Below are positions 26,515-35,659 of a DNA stretch of 64,000 nt, in pieces. Numbering within the stretch: the first letter of the stretch is position 1; each line of letters starts with the position of its first letter. The position numbers and the translations under genes were made by a program. The stretch spans positions 2,666,001 to 2,730,000 of the forward strand of contig NZ_CP096040.1 of the NCBI RefSeq assembly GCF_023935105.1. The letters run 5' to 3'. This stretch comes from Caulobacter segnis. Its GTDB lineage: Bacteria; Pseudomonadota; Alphaproteobacteria; Caulobacterales; Caulobacteraceae. The notes under the pieces are model-generated. The model ran no database searches, was not told the DNA's origin, and worked only from the letters and a program-made list of their open reading frames with translations.

Positions 26515-27659
26515 ACCAGCTTCTCGAAGGCCTGGTCCAGGTCGGCCTTCAGGTCCTCGACCGCCTCCAGGCCGATGTGCAGGCGCAGCAGCGGGCCTTC
26601 CAGGTTCACCGGAACCGATCGGTTCTTGAGCTGGGGATCGCAAGGAATGGCCAGGCTCTCGTAGCCGCCCCACGAGAAGCCCAGGCCGAACAGCTGCAAA
26701 GCGTCGAGGAAGGCGTGGACGGCGCGTTGGCTGCACGGCTTCAGCATCACGCCGAACAGGCCGCAGGCGCCGGTGAAGTCACGCTTCCAGATCGCATGGC
26801 CCGGATCGCCGGGTAGGGCGGGATGCAGCACCCGGGCCACTTCAGGCCTGTCCTGCAGCCAGCGCGCGATCTCGAGGCCGCTTTCCTGGTGGCGCGGCAG
26901 GCGCGTGGCCAGGGTCCGCAGGCCCCGCAGCATGGTGTAGGCGTCATCGGGCGACACCGACCAGCCGATGTCCCACATGGCGTCGCCCAGCTGATTTCCG
27001 ATCACCGTGTCCATGGTCGTGGCCGAGCCCATGAAGCAGTCCGAGTGGCCGCCGACATATTTGGTCAGGGCCTGGACGCTGATCGTCACCCCATGCGCCA
27101 GCGGCTTGAACAGGAAGCCGGCGGCCCAAGTGTTGTCGATCAGGGTGATGATCCCGCGATCGTTGGCGGCCTTGGCGATAGCCGGAACGTCCTGCATCTC
27201 GAAGGTGAGCGAACCGGGCGCTTCCAGCAGGATCAGCCGGGTCTTTGGTGTGGCCAGCGCCATCAGCGCGTCGGGCGTCAGGGCCGGATCGTAGTAGGTC
27301 GTCTGGACGCCGAACCGGGTCAGCACGCGGTCGCAGAAACGGCGCGTGGGCTTGTAGGCGCTGTCGACCACCAGGATCTCGTCGCCGGCCTTCAGCACGG
27401 CCAGCATGGCGCCGGTGATCGCCGCCAGGCCCGACGGGTAGAGGGTGACGTCCGGCGAACCTTCGAGGTCGGCCAGGGCGCGTTGCAGGGCGGCGGGCGA
27501 GGCGAGGCCGGTGATGCCGTAGGTGATCTGGTTGTCGTCGTACAGCGACGCGGCATTGGGCAGCAGCACGGTGGAGCCGCGCTGGATCGGCGGATTGACC
27601 ACGCGCGCCAGGTTCGTCGGCTCGGAGCCCTTGCGGATCAGGCGGGTTTCTTCATCCAT
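26511..27659 (-). CDS. metC: Cystathionine beta-lyase (PLP)
   Basis: A 382-residue fold-type I PLP enzyme splitting cystathionine into homocysteine, pyruvate and ammonia. The Schiff-base lysine is K200 in ALTKYVGGHSD; TYGITG and YPSGLAAI form the cofactor and substrate pocket, and LIDNTWAAG supplies the PLP-pairing Asp. Length and motifs fit MetC rather than the tetrameric gamma-synthases, though the Cys/Met PLP family is hard to subdivide by eye. Divergent from the amino-acid binding lipoprotein with a 73-bp gap, in a sulfur amino-acid neighbourhood. Confidence 0.88.
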   Translation of the reverse strand: MDEETRLIRKGSEPTNLARVVNPPIQRGSTVLLPNAASLYDDNQITYGITGLASPAALQRALADLEGSPDVTLYPSGLAAITGAMLAVLKAGDEILVVDSAYKPTRRFCDRVLTRFGVQTTYYDPALTPDALMALATPKTRLILLEAPGSLTFEMQDVPAIAKAANDRGIITLIDNTWAAGFLFKPLAHGVTISVQALTKYVGGHSDCFMGSATTMDTVIGNQLGDAMWDIGWSVSPDDAYTMLRGLRTLATRLPRHQESGLEIARWLQDRPEVARVLHPALPGDPGHAIWKRDFTGACGLFGVMLKPCSQRAVHAFLDALQLFGLGFSWGGYESLAIPCDPQLKNRSVPVNLEGPLLRLHIGLEAVEDLKADLDQAFEKLV

Positions 27660-27732
27660 GGGGGCACTCTTCGGCGACGCGGTCTAAGCCTTGTGGTTTA
27701 AGGCTCCGCGCGCGCGGTTCAAGGAGCGATCG

Positions 27733-28809
27733 GTGTCGGTGCGGTTCGGCTTGGCGATTTTGGCGGCGCTTGTCCTGGTGGGCTGCGATCGACCCGCGTC
27801 CACGCCCGAACCGAAACCGGTCGAGGCGCCGCTGAAGATCAAGCCGGCCGCGCCCAGTGCCACCCTGAAAGCCGTCCGGGCGCGCGGCGAGCTGCGCTGC
27901 GGCGTGAACCCGGAGCTGCCGGGCTTCGCGTTCCGCGACAATGGCGGGCGCTGGCGCGGCTTCAATGTCGACTTTTGCCGCGCCCTGGCCGCCGCCGTGC
28001 TGGGCAAGCCGGACCAGGTCGTCTTCGTCCCGCTGGGCAATGACGAGCGGATCGCGGCCCTACGCTCGGGCAAGGTCGACGTCCTGTGGCGCAACACCTC
28101 GTGGACCTTCTCGCGCGACGCCGGCGACCAGCTGGACATGGCGGCGATCTCGTATTTCGACGGCCAGGGCTTCCTGGTGCGTCGCAGCCTGAACCTGACC
28201 AGCGCCGTCGAGCTGAACACGGCCAAGATCTGCGTCCAGAGCAACGCCACCTCGGCCCAGAACCTGGAGGACTTCTTCCGTTCGCGCGGCATCGCCTACA
28301 CGGCGATGATGTTCGACAGCGAGGAACAGACTCGCGCGGCCTACCAGGCCGACAAGTGCGACGCCTTCACGGCCGACATCTCGGCCCTTGCGGCGGCGCG
28401 CTCCGTGCTGGACGATCCGGGCGCGCATGTAATCCTGCCCGACGCCATCTCCAAGGAGCCGCTGGGCCCGCTGGTGCGCCAGGACGATCCGGCCTGGACC
28501 GACATCGTCCGCTGGACGCTCTACGCCCTGATCCTGGCCGAGGAGCATGGGGTGACCAAGGCCAATGCGAAGGCCATGAAGGACGGCCCTGATCCCGAGG
28601 CGCGGCGGCTGCTGGGCGAGGGCGGCTACGGCGCCATGCTGGGCCTGGACGCCGACTGGGCCTATCGCGCGATCACCGCCGGCGGCAACTACGGCGAGAT
28701 CTTCGACCGCGAGATCGGCGGCGGCTCGGCGTTGAAGCTGGACCGGGGTCTGAACGCCCTGTGGAACGCCCAGAAGCCCGGCCTGCTGTACGCGCCGCCG
28801 ATGCGCTGA
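27733..28809 (+). CDS. Amino-acid ABC-type substrate-binding lipoprotein (AapJ-like), orphan
   Basis: A 358-residue periplasmic binding protein similar to AapJ, the general L-amino-acid receptor (LRCGVNPELPGFAF, GFNVDFCRALAAAVLG, VDVLWRNTSWTFSRD). A GTG at 27733 is chosen because AAGGAG lies 6 bp upstream; it yields a signal peptide with lipobox LVGC, so the mature protein is probably a lipoprotein, unlike classical AapJ. No permease or ATPase gene follows: it abuts the convergent sulfurtransferase. It may serve a transporter encoded elsewhere or act as a sensor. Ligand is unknown. Confidence 0.85.
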   Translation: MSVRFGLAILAALVLVGCDRPASTPEPKPVEAPLKIKPAAPSATLKAVRARGELRCGVNPELPGFAFRDNGGRWRGFNVDFCRALAAAVLGKPDQVVFVPLGNDERIAALRSGKVDVLWRNTSWTFSRDAGDQLDMAAISYFDGQGFLVRRSLNLTSAVELNTAKICVQSNATSAQNLEDFFRSRGIAYTAMMFDSEEQTRAAYQADKCDAFTADISALAAARSVLDDPGAHVILPDAISKEPLGPLVRQDDPAWTDIVRWTLYALILAEEHGVTKANAKAMKDGPDPEARRLLGEGGYGAMLGLDADWAYRAITAGGNYGEIFDREIGGGSALKLDRGLNALWNAQKPGLLYAPPMR

Positions 28810-29667
28810 TCAGGTGGCGGGGCCTGTCGCGACCGGGGTGTCGGCGAGGCCGCCCCATTCGGTCCACGAGCCGTCGTAGACGGCCGAGCGTGGCTTACCC
28901 AGGCGGAACAGGGCCAGGGCCACGACCGAGGCGGTGATGCCCGAGCCGCAGGTCGAGACGATCGGCTTGTCGATGTCGACGCCGGCGGCCTGGAACACCG
29001 TCTTCAGCTTGTCGGCCGGCAGCATCGTGCCGTCCGGGGCGATCAGGGCCGAGAGCGGGATGTTGCGGGCACCGGGCATATGGCCGCCACGCAGACCGGC
29101 GCGCGGCTCGGGATCGCGCCCCTCGAAGCGGCCGGCGGCGCGGGCGTCGATGACCTGCTCGGCGCCGGTTTCGACGACGCTCCGCATCTGCTCCAACGAG
29201 CGGTAGATGTCGGCCTGCCAGCGCGGGGTGAAGTGGCGTTCCTGCGGCGAGGCCGGGCCGTCCTCGATCGGGCGGCCCTCGGCGATCCATTTGGGCAGGC
29301 CGCCGTCCAGCACCACGACGTCCTCATGGCCCATGGCGCGGAAGTGCCACCAGGCGCGGGCGGCCGGCAGGATGCCTGTGGTGTCATAGACGACGATCCG
29401 CGAACCGTCGCCCAGGCCCAGCTTCTTGACCCGCGCGGCGAACTTGGTCGCGGTCGGAATCATGTGCGGCAGGTCCGAGGCCTCGTCGGAGATGTCGTCG
29501 ATGTCGAAGAACACCGCGCCGGGGATATGCGCGGCCAGGAACTCCTGGGCCGGATCGCGCTGGGCGGCGGGCATGTGCCACGAAGCGTCGACCACGCGCA
29601 CGTCCGGCGCGTCGAGATGCTCGGCCAGCCAGGCGGTGGAAACCAGCGGATCGGACGGAATGGCCAT
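28810..29667 (-). CDS. sseA: 3-mercaptopyruvate sulfurtransferase
   Basis: A 285-residue protein of two rhodanese domains (about 1-140 and 155-280). The active-site loop of the second domain begins at C240, reading CGSGITA, close to the CGSGVTA signature that marks mercaptopyruvate sulfurtransferases rather than thiosulfate rhodaneses (CRKGVTA). It transfers sulfur from 3-mercaptopyruvate to thiols or cyanide. It lies 34 bp downstream of cysK on the same strand, so cysK-sseA probably forms a cysteine-metabolism operon. The gene ends exactly next to the end of the preceding convergent gene. Confidence 0.9.
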   Translation of the reverse strand: MAIPSDPLVSTAWLAEHLDAPDVRVVDASWHMPAAQRDPAQEFLAAHIPGAVFFDIDDISDEASDLPHMIPTATKFAARVKKLGLGDGSRIVVYDTTGILPAARAWWHFRAMGHEDVVVLDGGLPKWIAEGRPIEDGPASPQERHFTPRWQADIYRSLEQMRSVVETGAEQVIDARAAGRFEGRDPEPRAGLRGGHMPGARNIPLSALIAPDGTMLPADKLKTVFQAAGVDIDKPIVSTCGSGITASVVALALFRLGKPRSAVYDGSWTEWGGLADTPVATGPAT

Positions 29668-29701
29668 GGGACGCCTCTTGCGATGTGACTCGGCGGCGAC
29701 C

Positions 29702-30712
29702 TTACATCCAAGGCGGCGTCGGCAAGCCCTTTTCCGCGAGGAACGCGGGATTGAACAGCTTGGACTGATAGCGCGAGCCGTGGTCGCACAGGATGGTCAC
29801 GATGGTGTGGCCGGGGCCCAGCGCCTTGGCCAGCTTGATCGCGCCGGCGACGTTGATGCCCGACGAGCCGCCCAGGCACAGGCCCTCGTGCTGGACGAGA
29901 TCGTAGACGACCTCCAGCATCTCCTCGTCGGTGACGCGGAACGGGAAGTCGACGGCCAGGTCTTCCAGATTGGCGGTGACGCGGCCCTGACCGATGCCCT
30001 CGCTGATCGAGGTCCCCTCGGACTTCAGCTCGCCGTCCTTGTACCAGCTGTACAGGGACGCGCCGTAGGGGTCGGCCAGGCCGATCTTCACGCCGGGCTT
30101 GCGCTCGCGCAGGGCCGCGGCGACGCCGGCCAGGGTGCCGCCCGAGCCCACCGCGCAGATGAAGCCGTCGACCTTGCCGCCGGTCTGCTCGAAGATCTCG
30201 GGACCGGTGGTGCGGTAGTGGGCGTCGCGGTTGGCGACGTTGTCGAACTGGTTGGCCCAGACAACTCCGTTAGGCTCTGTTTTGGCAAGTTCCTCGGCCA
30301 AGCGCCCGGAATAGCGGACGTAATTGTCGGGGTTGGAGTAGGGGACGGCGTCGACCTCGACCAGCTCGGCGCCCAACAGCCGGATGGCGTCCTTCTTTTC
30401 CTGGCTCTGGGTGCGCGGGATGACGATCGTCGTCTTGTAGCCCAGCGCCGAGGCGACCATGGCCAGGCCGATGCCGGTGTTGCCGGCGGTGCCTTCGACG
30501 ATGCGGCCGCCCGGCTTCAGCAGGCCTTTCGCCTCGGCGTCGCGGATGATGCCCAGCGCCGCGCGGTCCTTGACCGACTGGCCCGGGTTCATGAACTCGG
30601 CCTTGCCCAGGATCTCGCAGCCCGTGGCCTCGCTGGCGCGCTGAAGGCGGATCAGCGGGGTGTTTCCGATCGCGTCCAGGACGGAGGGGAGAGCGCTGGG
30701 CAGGGCGGTCAT
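29702..30712 (-). CDS. cysK: Cysteine synthase A
   Basis: A 336-residue O-acetylserine sulfhydrylase joining sulfide to O-acetylserine. The PLP lysine is K48 in NPGQSVKDRAAL; the substrate loop reads EGTAGNTGIGLA, the form common in alphaproteobacterial CysK in place of TSGNTG. GSGGTLAGVA binds the PLP phosphate. ATG at 30712 follows AAGG at a 6-nt spacing. The protein is longer than enteric CysK because of its C-terminal FLAEKGLPTPPW tail. It precedes sseA. Confidence 0.93.
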   Translation of the reverse strand: MTALPSALPSVLDAIGNTPLIRLQRASEATGCEILGKAEFMNPGQSVKDRAALGIIRDAEAKGLLKPGGRIVEGTAGNTGIGLAMVASALGYKTTIVIPRTQSQEKKDAIRLLGAELVEVDAVPYSNPDNYVRYSGRLAEELAKTEPNGVVWANQFDNVANRDAHYRTTGPEIFEQTGGKVDGFICAVGSGGTLAGVAAALRERKPGVKIGLADPYGASLYSWYKDGELKSEGTSISEGIGQGRVTANLEDLAVDFPFRVTDEEMLEVVYDLVQHEGLCLGGSSGINVAGAIKLAKALGPGHTIVTILCDHGSRYQSKLFNPAFLAEKGLPTPPWM

Positions 30713-30894
30713 GAGGGGCCTTCGAGGGACGTCTTGGATCGCTGGTAGATCGTGCCGCGCCCCGCCAGCGCAACCCCAATTTTCCTGAAGGCGGATGAGC
30801 CCGATCGACAAAGCCTGAGCCCGGTCATGGGCTTGTCCGACTATCCACAGGGATGTCCGATCGATACTAAGCCGGATGGCTTGGTATTCCCGCC

Positions 30895-32124
30895 TCAGCT
30901 TCGGCTCAGACCCAGCTGGATCACGTTGGTGCGCTCGGTCCGGAAGCCGGCCTCGCAGTAGCTGAGATAGAACCGCCACAGACGCCGGAAGCGCTCGTCG
31001 AAGCCGTCCTTGCGGATGTCGCTCCACGCGGCCTCGAAGCGGCGGCCCCATTCGGCCAGGGTGTCGGCATAATTCTGGCCGAAGCGCTTGAGATCGCTCC
31101 ATTCCAGGCCGGCGCGCTCGGTCTCCTCCTTGAGGCGCGCCTCGCTGGGCAGCATGCCGCCCGGGAAGATGTAGCGCTGGATGAAGTCGGTGCGGCCGCG
31201 GTACTTCGGGAACAGCTCGTCGCGGATGGTGATGATCTGCAGGCCCGCGCGGCCGCCGGGCTTCAGGACCTCGTGGATCTTGTCGAAATAGGCCGGCCAA
31301 TAGGCTTCGCCCACCGCCTCGAACATCTCGATGGAGGCGACGGCGTCGTACTGGCCCTGGACGTCGCGATAGTCGATCAGGCGGATGTTGGCCTTTTCCG
31401 AAAGACCCTGCTCGAACAGGCGCTTGCGGGCGAAATCGTACTGGGCCTGCGAGATGGTGATGCCGGTGACCTTGGCCCCGACCTCCTTGGCCGCGAACTC
31501 GGCGAAGCCGCCCCAGCCGCAGCCGATCTCCAGCACGTGCTTGCCGGGCGAAAGATCGATGGTCCGGGCCAGGGCCGCGTACTTGGCGGCCTGCGCCTCG
31601 GGCAGCGGCTGGTTGGGCCGCTCGTACAGGGCCGACGAGTAGGTCATGCTGGGGTCCAGCCAGCGCGAGTAGAAGCCGTTGCCCAGGTCATAGTGGGCGT
31701 GGATGTTGCGCCTGGATCCGGCCCGGCTGTTGCCGTGCAGTATGTGGTAGAAGATGTTGACCGCGCGCATGACCGGATTGCCCGACAGCAGCGCCGACAG
31801 CCGGTCGAAGTTCAGCGAGAACGCTTCCAGCACAACCGAAAGGTCCGGCGTCTCCCATTCGCCGGCCATGAAGCCCTCGGCGAAGCCGATGGTCCCGGCG
31901 GCGAAGGCGCGGCGCATGAAGTTGTAGTCGTTGATCCGCACGACCGCGTCCGGGCCGGGCTGGGCGCCGGTGATCCTCAGGGCCTTGCCCGTGGGCAGGA
32001 TCCAGGTGACAGAGCCGGTGTCCCAGTTGGTCGCCACCACGCGGAGGGCGGCGCGGAAGGCCGTCGGCGCGGCCTTCAGGTCGGGATCGTTCCAGAGCGC
32101 AGTATCCAAGGCGAGGCCTCGCAT
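30895..32124 (-). CDS. cfa: Cyclopropane-fatty-acyl-phospholipid synthase
   Basis: A 409-residue SAM-dependent enzyme that converts cis double bonds of membrane phospholipids into cyclopropane rings. An N-terminal lipid-binding/SCP2-like part (1-110) is followed by a Rossmann methyltransferase domain with motif I EIGCGWGGFAEFAA, and the family segments LDPSMTYSSALY and FIQRYIFPGGMLPS. Length is close to the E. coli enzyme (382 aa). The 182-bp gap to cysK holds short inverted repeats (such as AAGCC-GGAT-GGCTT just past the stop) but no convincing T-tract. Confidence 0.93.
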   Translation of the reverse strand: MRGLALDTALWNDPDLKAAPTAFRAALRVVATNWDTGSVTWILPTGKALRITGAQPGPDAVVRINDYNFMRRAFAAGTIGFAEGFMAGEWETPDLSVVLEAFSLNFDRLSALLSGNPVMRAVNIFYHILHGNSRAGSRRNIHAHYDLGNGFYSRWLDPSMTYSSALYERPNQPLPEAQAAKYAALARTIDLSPGKHVLEIGCGWGGFAEFAAKEVGAKVTGITISQAQYDFARKRLFEQGLSEKANIRLIDYRDVQGQYDAVASIEMFEAVGEAYWPAYFDKIHEVLKPGGRAGLQIITIRDELFPKYRGRTDFIQRYIFPGGMLPSEARLKEETERAGLEWSDLKRFGQNYADTLAEWGRRFEAAWSDIRKDGFDERFRRLWRFYLSYCEAGFRTERTNVIQLGLSRS

Positions 32125-32179
32125 CCGGTGACGCGTTTATTAACGCCGTTAACCCCCGTTTCGTAAAGCCCCGGCCCAG

Positions 32180-33631
32180 CTAGAGGCTCCGGTAAGCCTC
32201 CATCGCCTTTGCGCGTGCTTGAGCGTGGTCCACGATCGGTGGTGCATAGAGACGCTCGGCGCCGGTCGGCGGATGTAGGGCGCGGGTCCACGGCCTGTGG
32301 ATAACGTCGTCGGGAACGTTCCGGAGCTCGGGGACCCACCGGCGGACATAGGCGCCCTTCGGATCGAACTTCTCACCCTGGGCGATGGGGTTGAAGATCC
32401 GGAAATAGGGCGAGGCGTCGGCGCCGCTGCCGGCCACCCACTGCCAGTTGCCGACATTGTTGGCCAGGTCGGCGTCGACCAGGGTGTCCCAGAACCAGGC
32501 CTCGCCCTCGCGCCAGTCGACCAGCAGGTGCTTGATCAGGAAGGAGGCGACGATCATCCGCACGCGATTGTGCATGAAGCCGGTGGCCCACAGCTCGCGC
32601 ATGCCGGCGTCGACGATCGGATAGCCGGTCTGGCCCTTGGTCCAGGCCTCGAGAAAGGCGTCGTTCCTGGCCCACGGGAAGCGATCGAACTCCGGTTTGA
32701 AGCTCTTGGTCGGCAGGTCGGGCCAATGGAACAGGATGGCGTGGTTGAACTCGCGCCAGCCCAGTTCGGACAGGAACTTGTCGACCTCGCCGGCCGGAGC
32801 GTCGCCGTGCTCGGCGGCGTTGTGGGCGGCCAGCCAGACCTGGCGCGGTCCGATCTCACCGAAATGCAGGTGCGGCGACAGGCCGGACGTGGCCTCGACG
32901 CCCGGCACATCCCGCTTCTCGCCATAGCCGTCGACCGGCCCCGACAGGAAGCCGTCCAACCGGGCCAGCGCCCCGGACTCGCCCGGTGTCCAGTGGTCGA
33001 AGCCCGTGGACCAGTCGGGCTTGGTCGGGGGCAAGCGCCAGCTGACCAGGCTTTCGCCGCGTGGAAAATGCTCGGGCGATTTCAGGTGCCTGGGCGCGGG
33101 TTCCACCACCACATGACTGAGATTCTCGCGCGCCGCCCGCCAATAGGGCGTGAAGACCTTGTAGGGCTGGCCCGCGCCGTTCTTGACGGTCCACGGTTCG
33201 TTCAGCAAGCCGGCGTTGAAGCTCTGGCCGTCGACGCCGGCCGTCTTCAGCCGGGCCTTGATCGCGGTGTCGCGGTCGATGCTGGCCTTGTCGTAGAGCC
33301 GGTTCCACAGCACGCAGGTCGCGCCCGTATGCGCGATGACGTCGTCCAGAACCTCGGCGGCGACGCCCTTGCGCAGCACCAGCCTGTTGCCAAGCTTCTC
33401 AAGGCTTTCGGCCAGGCTCTTGAGCGACTTGTCCAGCCACCACAGCGAGGCGCCGCCCATGGGGCGGAGGCCGGGCGTCTCGTCGAGAATGTAGAGGCAG
33501 ATCACCGGCCGGCCGCTACCCTCGGCATGGCGCAGGGCGGGATTGTCGGCTATGCGCAGGTCGTTGCGGAACCAGACGATCACCGCCGTCTCTACGGCCT
33601 TGCTATCGTCACTGTTCTTGCGCACTTGCAC
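32180..33631 (-). CDS. phrB: Deoxyribodipyrimidine photolyase (class I)
   Basis: A 483-residue FAD flavoprotein repairing UV pyrimidine dimers with blue light. The N-terminal alpha/beta antenna domain starts VIVWFRNDLRIADNPAL; the helical FAD domain contains WREFNHAILFHWP, DAGMRELWATGFMHNRVRM and the electron-transfer Trp region WQWVAGSGADASPYFRIFNP. A GTG at 33631 is used; a second GTG two codons later is equally possible. It lies 55 bp upstream of cfa on the same strand and 52 bp from the divergent kdsA gene. Confidence 0.94.
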   Translation of the reverse strand: MQVRKNSDDSKAVETAVIVWFRNDLRIADNPALRHAEGSGRPVICLYILDETPGLRPMGGASLWWLDKSLKSLAESLEKLGNRLVLRKGVAAEVLDDVIAHTGATCVLWNRLYDKASIDRDTAIKARLKTAGVDGQSFNAGLLNEPWTVKNGAGQPYKVFTPYWRAARENLSHVVVEPAPRHLKSPEHFPRGESLVSWRLPPTKPDWSTGFDHWTPGESGALARLDGFLSGPVDGYGEKRDVPGVEATSGLSPHLHFGEIGPRQVWLAAHNAAEHGDAPAGEVDKFLSELGWREFNHAILFHWPDLPTKSFKPEFDRFPWARNDAFLEAWTKGQTGYPIVDAGMRELWATGFMHNRVRMIVASFLIKHLLVDWREGEAWFWDTLVDADLANNVGNWQWVAGSGADASPYFRIFNPIAQGEKFDPKGAYVRRWVPELRNVPDDVIHRPWTRALHPPTGAERLYAPPIVDHAQARAKAMEAYRSL

Positions 33632-33683
33632 CGTCCTGCCCGAAGGGTCACCTCTTGGGCGCCCGAAGTTCTAATACGCTGGA

Positions 33684-34556
33684 ATGCTCGCCTTGGATCA
33701 GCCGCAAGCCGTCGCCCCGAACGCCGTCGTCGAGATCAAGACCCCGACCGGCGCGCCCGTCCGCATCGGCAACGGCGAGAAGCTGTCGATCATCGCCGGG
33801 CCCTGCCAGATGGAAAGCCGCCAGCACGCGCTGGAGACGGCTCACGCGCTGAAGGAGATGGCCGAGCGTCTTGGTGTCGGCCTGATCTACAAGACCTCGT
33901 ACGACAAGGCCAACCGAACCTCGGCCAACGCCCAGCGCGGCATCGGCTTGGTGGATAGCTTGCCGATCTTCCAGGAGATCCGCGAGGTCACCGGCCTGCC
34001 GACCCTGACCGACGTGCACGAGACCAGCCACTGCCCGATCGTGGCCGAGGCCGTCGACGTCATCCAGATCCCGGCCTTCCTGTGCCGCCAGACCGACCTG
34101 CTGGTCGCCGCCGCCAATACGGGCCGGGCGATCAACATCAAGAAGGGCCAGTTCCTGGCTCCGTGGGACATGAAGAACGTCGTCGCCAAGGTGACCGGCG
34201 CGGGCAACCCCAACGTCATGGCCTGCGAGCGCGGCGCCTCGTTCGGCTACAACACCCTGGTCAGCGACATGCGGTCCTTGCCGGTCATGAAGGAGATCGG
34301 CTGCCCGGTCGTCTTCGACGCCACTCACAGCGTCCAGCAGCCGGGCGGGCAAGGCACGTCGTCGGGCGGCCAGCGCGAGTTCGTGCCGGTCCTGGCCCGC
34401 GCGGCCGTGGCCGTCGGCGTGGCCTGCGTGTTCATCGAGACCCATCCGGATCCCGACCACGCGCCCTCGGACGGCCCGAACATGGTGCCGATGAGCCAGT
34501 TCGAGGCCCTGGTGGCCAATCTGCTGAAGTACGACGCCCTGACCAAGGCGGCGTAG
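33684..34556 (+). CDS. kdsA: 3-deoxy-8-phosphooctulonate (KDO8P) synthase
   Basis: A 290-residue enzyme condensing PEP and arabinose-5-phosphate to KDO-8-phosphate for lipopolysaccharide. The PEP-binding start [14 protein letters not shown], the segment [12 protein letters not shown] and [14 protein letters not shown] are diagnostic. [12 protein letters not shown] completes the active site. About 15 extra N-terminal residues precede the core. Three bases separate it from hldD, so the two form an LPS inner-core precursor operon. Confidence 0.96.
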   Translation: MLALDQPQAVAPNAVVEIKTPTGAPVRIGNGEKLSIIAGPCQMESRQHALETAHALKEMAERLGVGLIYKTSYDKANRTSANAQRGIGLVDSLPIFQEIREVTGLPTLTDVHETSHCPIVAEAVDVIQIPAFLCRQTDLLVAAANTGRAINIKKGQFLAPWDMKNVVAKVTGAGNPNVMACERGASFGYNTLVSDMRSLPVMKEIGCPVVFDATHSVQQPGGQGTSSGGQREFVPVLARAAVAVGVACVFIETHPDPDHAPSDGPNMVPMSQFEALVANLLKYDALTKAA

Positions 34557-34559
34557 GCG

Positions 34560-35561
34560 ATGAGCCGTCGCATCGTTCTCGTCACCGGCGGCGCGGGCTT
34601 CATCGGGTCGAACGTCGTCGCGCGCCTCTGCGAGGATCCGGCCCTGGACGTCGTGGTCTGTGACCATCTGCGCGACGCGGGCTCGGGCAAGTGGCGCAAC
34701 ATCGCCAAGCACCCGATCGCCGACTTCGTCGCGCCCGAGCAGTTGTTCGACTGGCTGGCCAAGCGGGGCTCCGAGGTCGAGCTGATCATCCACATGGGCG
34801 CGGTGTCCTCGACCACCGAGCAGGACGCCGACAAGATCGTGCAGTCCAACTTCGTCCTGTCCCGCGACCTGTGGGACTGGTGCGTCGAGCACGGCAAGCG
34901 TCTGACCTACGCCTCGTCGGCCGCGACCTATGGCGACGGCGGCCTGGGCTTCGAGGGCAAGGACGACCTGGCCTCGCTGCAGGCCCTGCGGCCGCTGAAC
35001 GCCTATGGCTGGTCCAAGGCCCTGTTCGACATTTACGCCGTGCGCGAGGCCCATCGCGGCCGCGCCCCGGCCCAGTGGGCGGGCTTGAAGTTCTTCAACG
35101 TCTACGGCCCCAACGAGGACCACAAGGGCGGCATGAAGTCGGTCGTCGCCCAGATCTGGCCGCGCGTCGCGGCCGGCGAGGGGGTCAAGCTCTTCAAGTC
35201 GCACCATCCGGACTACGAGGACGGCGGCCAGCTGCGCGACTTCGTCTATGTCCGCGACGCGGTCGACGTAATCGCCTGGCTGTCCAGGAGCCCCGCCGTG
35301 AACGGCGTCTTCAACCTGGGCTCGGGCCATGCGCGCTCGTTCCGCGACCTGGCCGTGGCGACCTTCGAGGCCGCTGGCCGCACACCGGACATCACCTATA
35401 TCGACATGCCCGAGGTGCTGCGCGGCAAGTACCAGTACTACACCCAGGCCGACATGAGCCGCCTGCGGGCCGCCGGCTACAACGCGCCGATGACCGCGCT
35501 GGAGGATGGCGTGGCCGACTACGTGGCGGGCTACCTGAACACCGACGATCCCTATCGCTGA
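34560..35561 (+). CDS. hldD: ADP-glyceromanno-heptose 6-epimerase
   Basis: A 333-residue short-chain dehydrogenase that converts ADP-D-glycero- to ADP-L-glycero-beta-D-manno-heptose. The NADP motif VTGGAGFIGSNVV begins at residue 7, and the catalytic YGWSK matches YXXXK. HMGAVSSTTEQDAD and FNVYGPNEDHKGGM are HldD-specific. It directly follows kdsA. After it, 35562-35659 is noncoding with an imperfect hairpin (CACGG...CCGTG) that may end the operon. Confidence 0.95.
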   Translation: MSRRIVLVTGGAGFIGSNVVARLCEDPALDVVVCDHLRDAGSGKWRNIAKHPIADFVAPEQLFDWLAKRGSEVELIIHMGAVSSTTEQDADKIVQSNFVLSRDLWDWCVEHGKRLTYASSAATYGDGGLGFEGKDDLASLQALRPLNAYGWSKALFDIYAVREAHRGRAPAQWAGLKFFNVYGPNEDHKGGMKSVVAQIWPRVAAGEGVKLFKSHHPDYEDGGQLRDFVYVRDAVDVIAWLSRSPAVNGVFNLGSGHARSFRDLAVATFEAAGRTPDITYIDMPEVLRGKYQYYTQADMSRLRAAGYNAPMTALEDGVADYVAGYLNTDDPYR

Positions 35562-35659
35562 CCGCTATAGATGACCCAAGGGCACGGTTGCCGGTGGCGG
35601 CCGTGGGCGTAGGCTGGCCCTGAGATCGAGGCGCGAACCTCGACGTCAGGGAGTTGCTC

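Noticed and set aside
30713..30894. Terminator or small RNA between cfa and cysK
   Set aside because: Short inverted repeats (AAGCC-GGAT-GGCTT and GCCC-GGTCAT-GGGC) are present but stems are short and no T-tract or promoter could be supported.
32140..32152. CtrA box (TTAA-N7-TTAA) upstream of cfa
   Set aside because: The spacing is 5 bp, so it is only a short palindrome around GTTAA.
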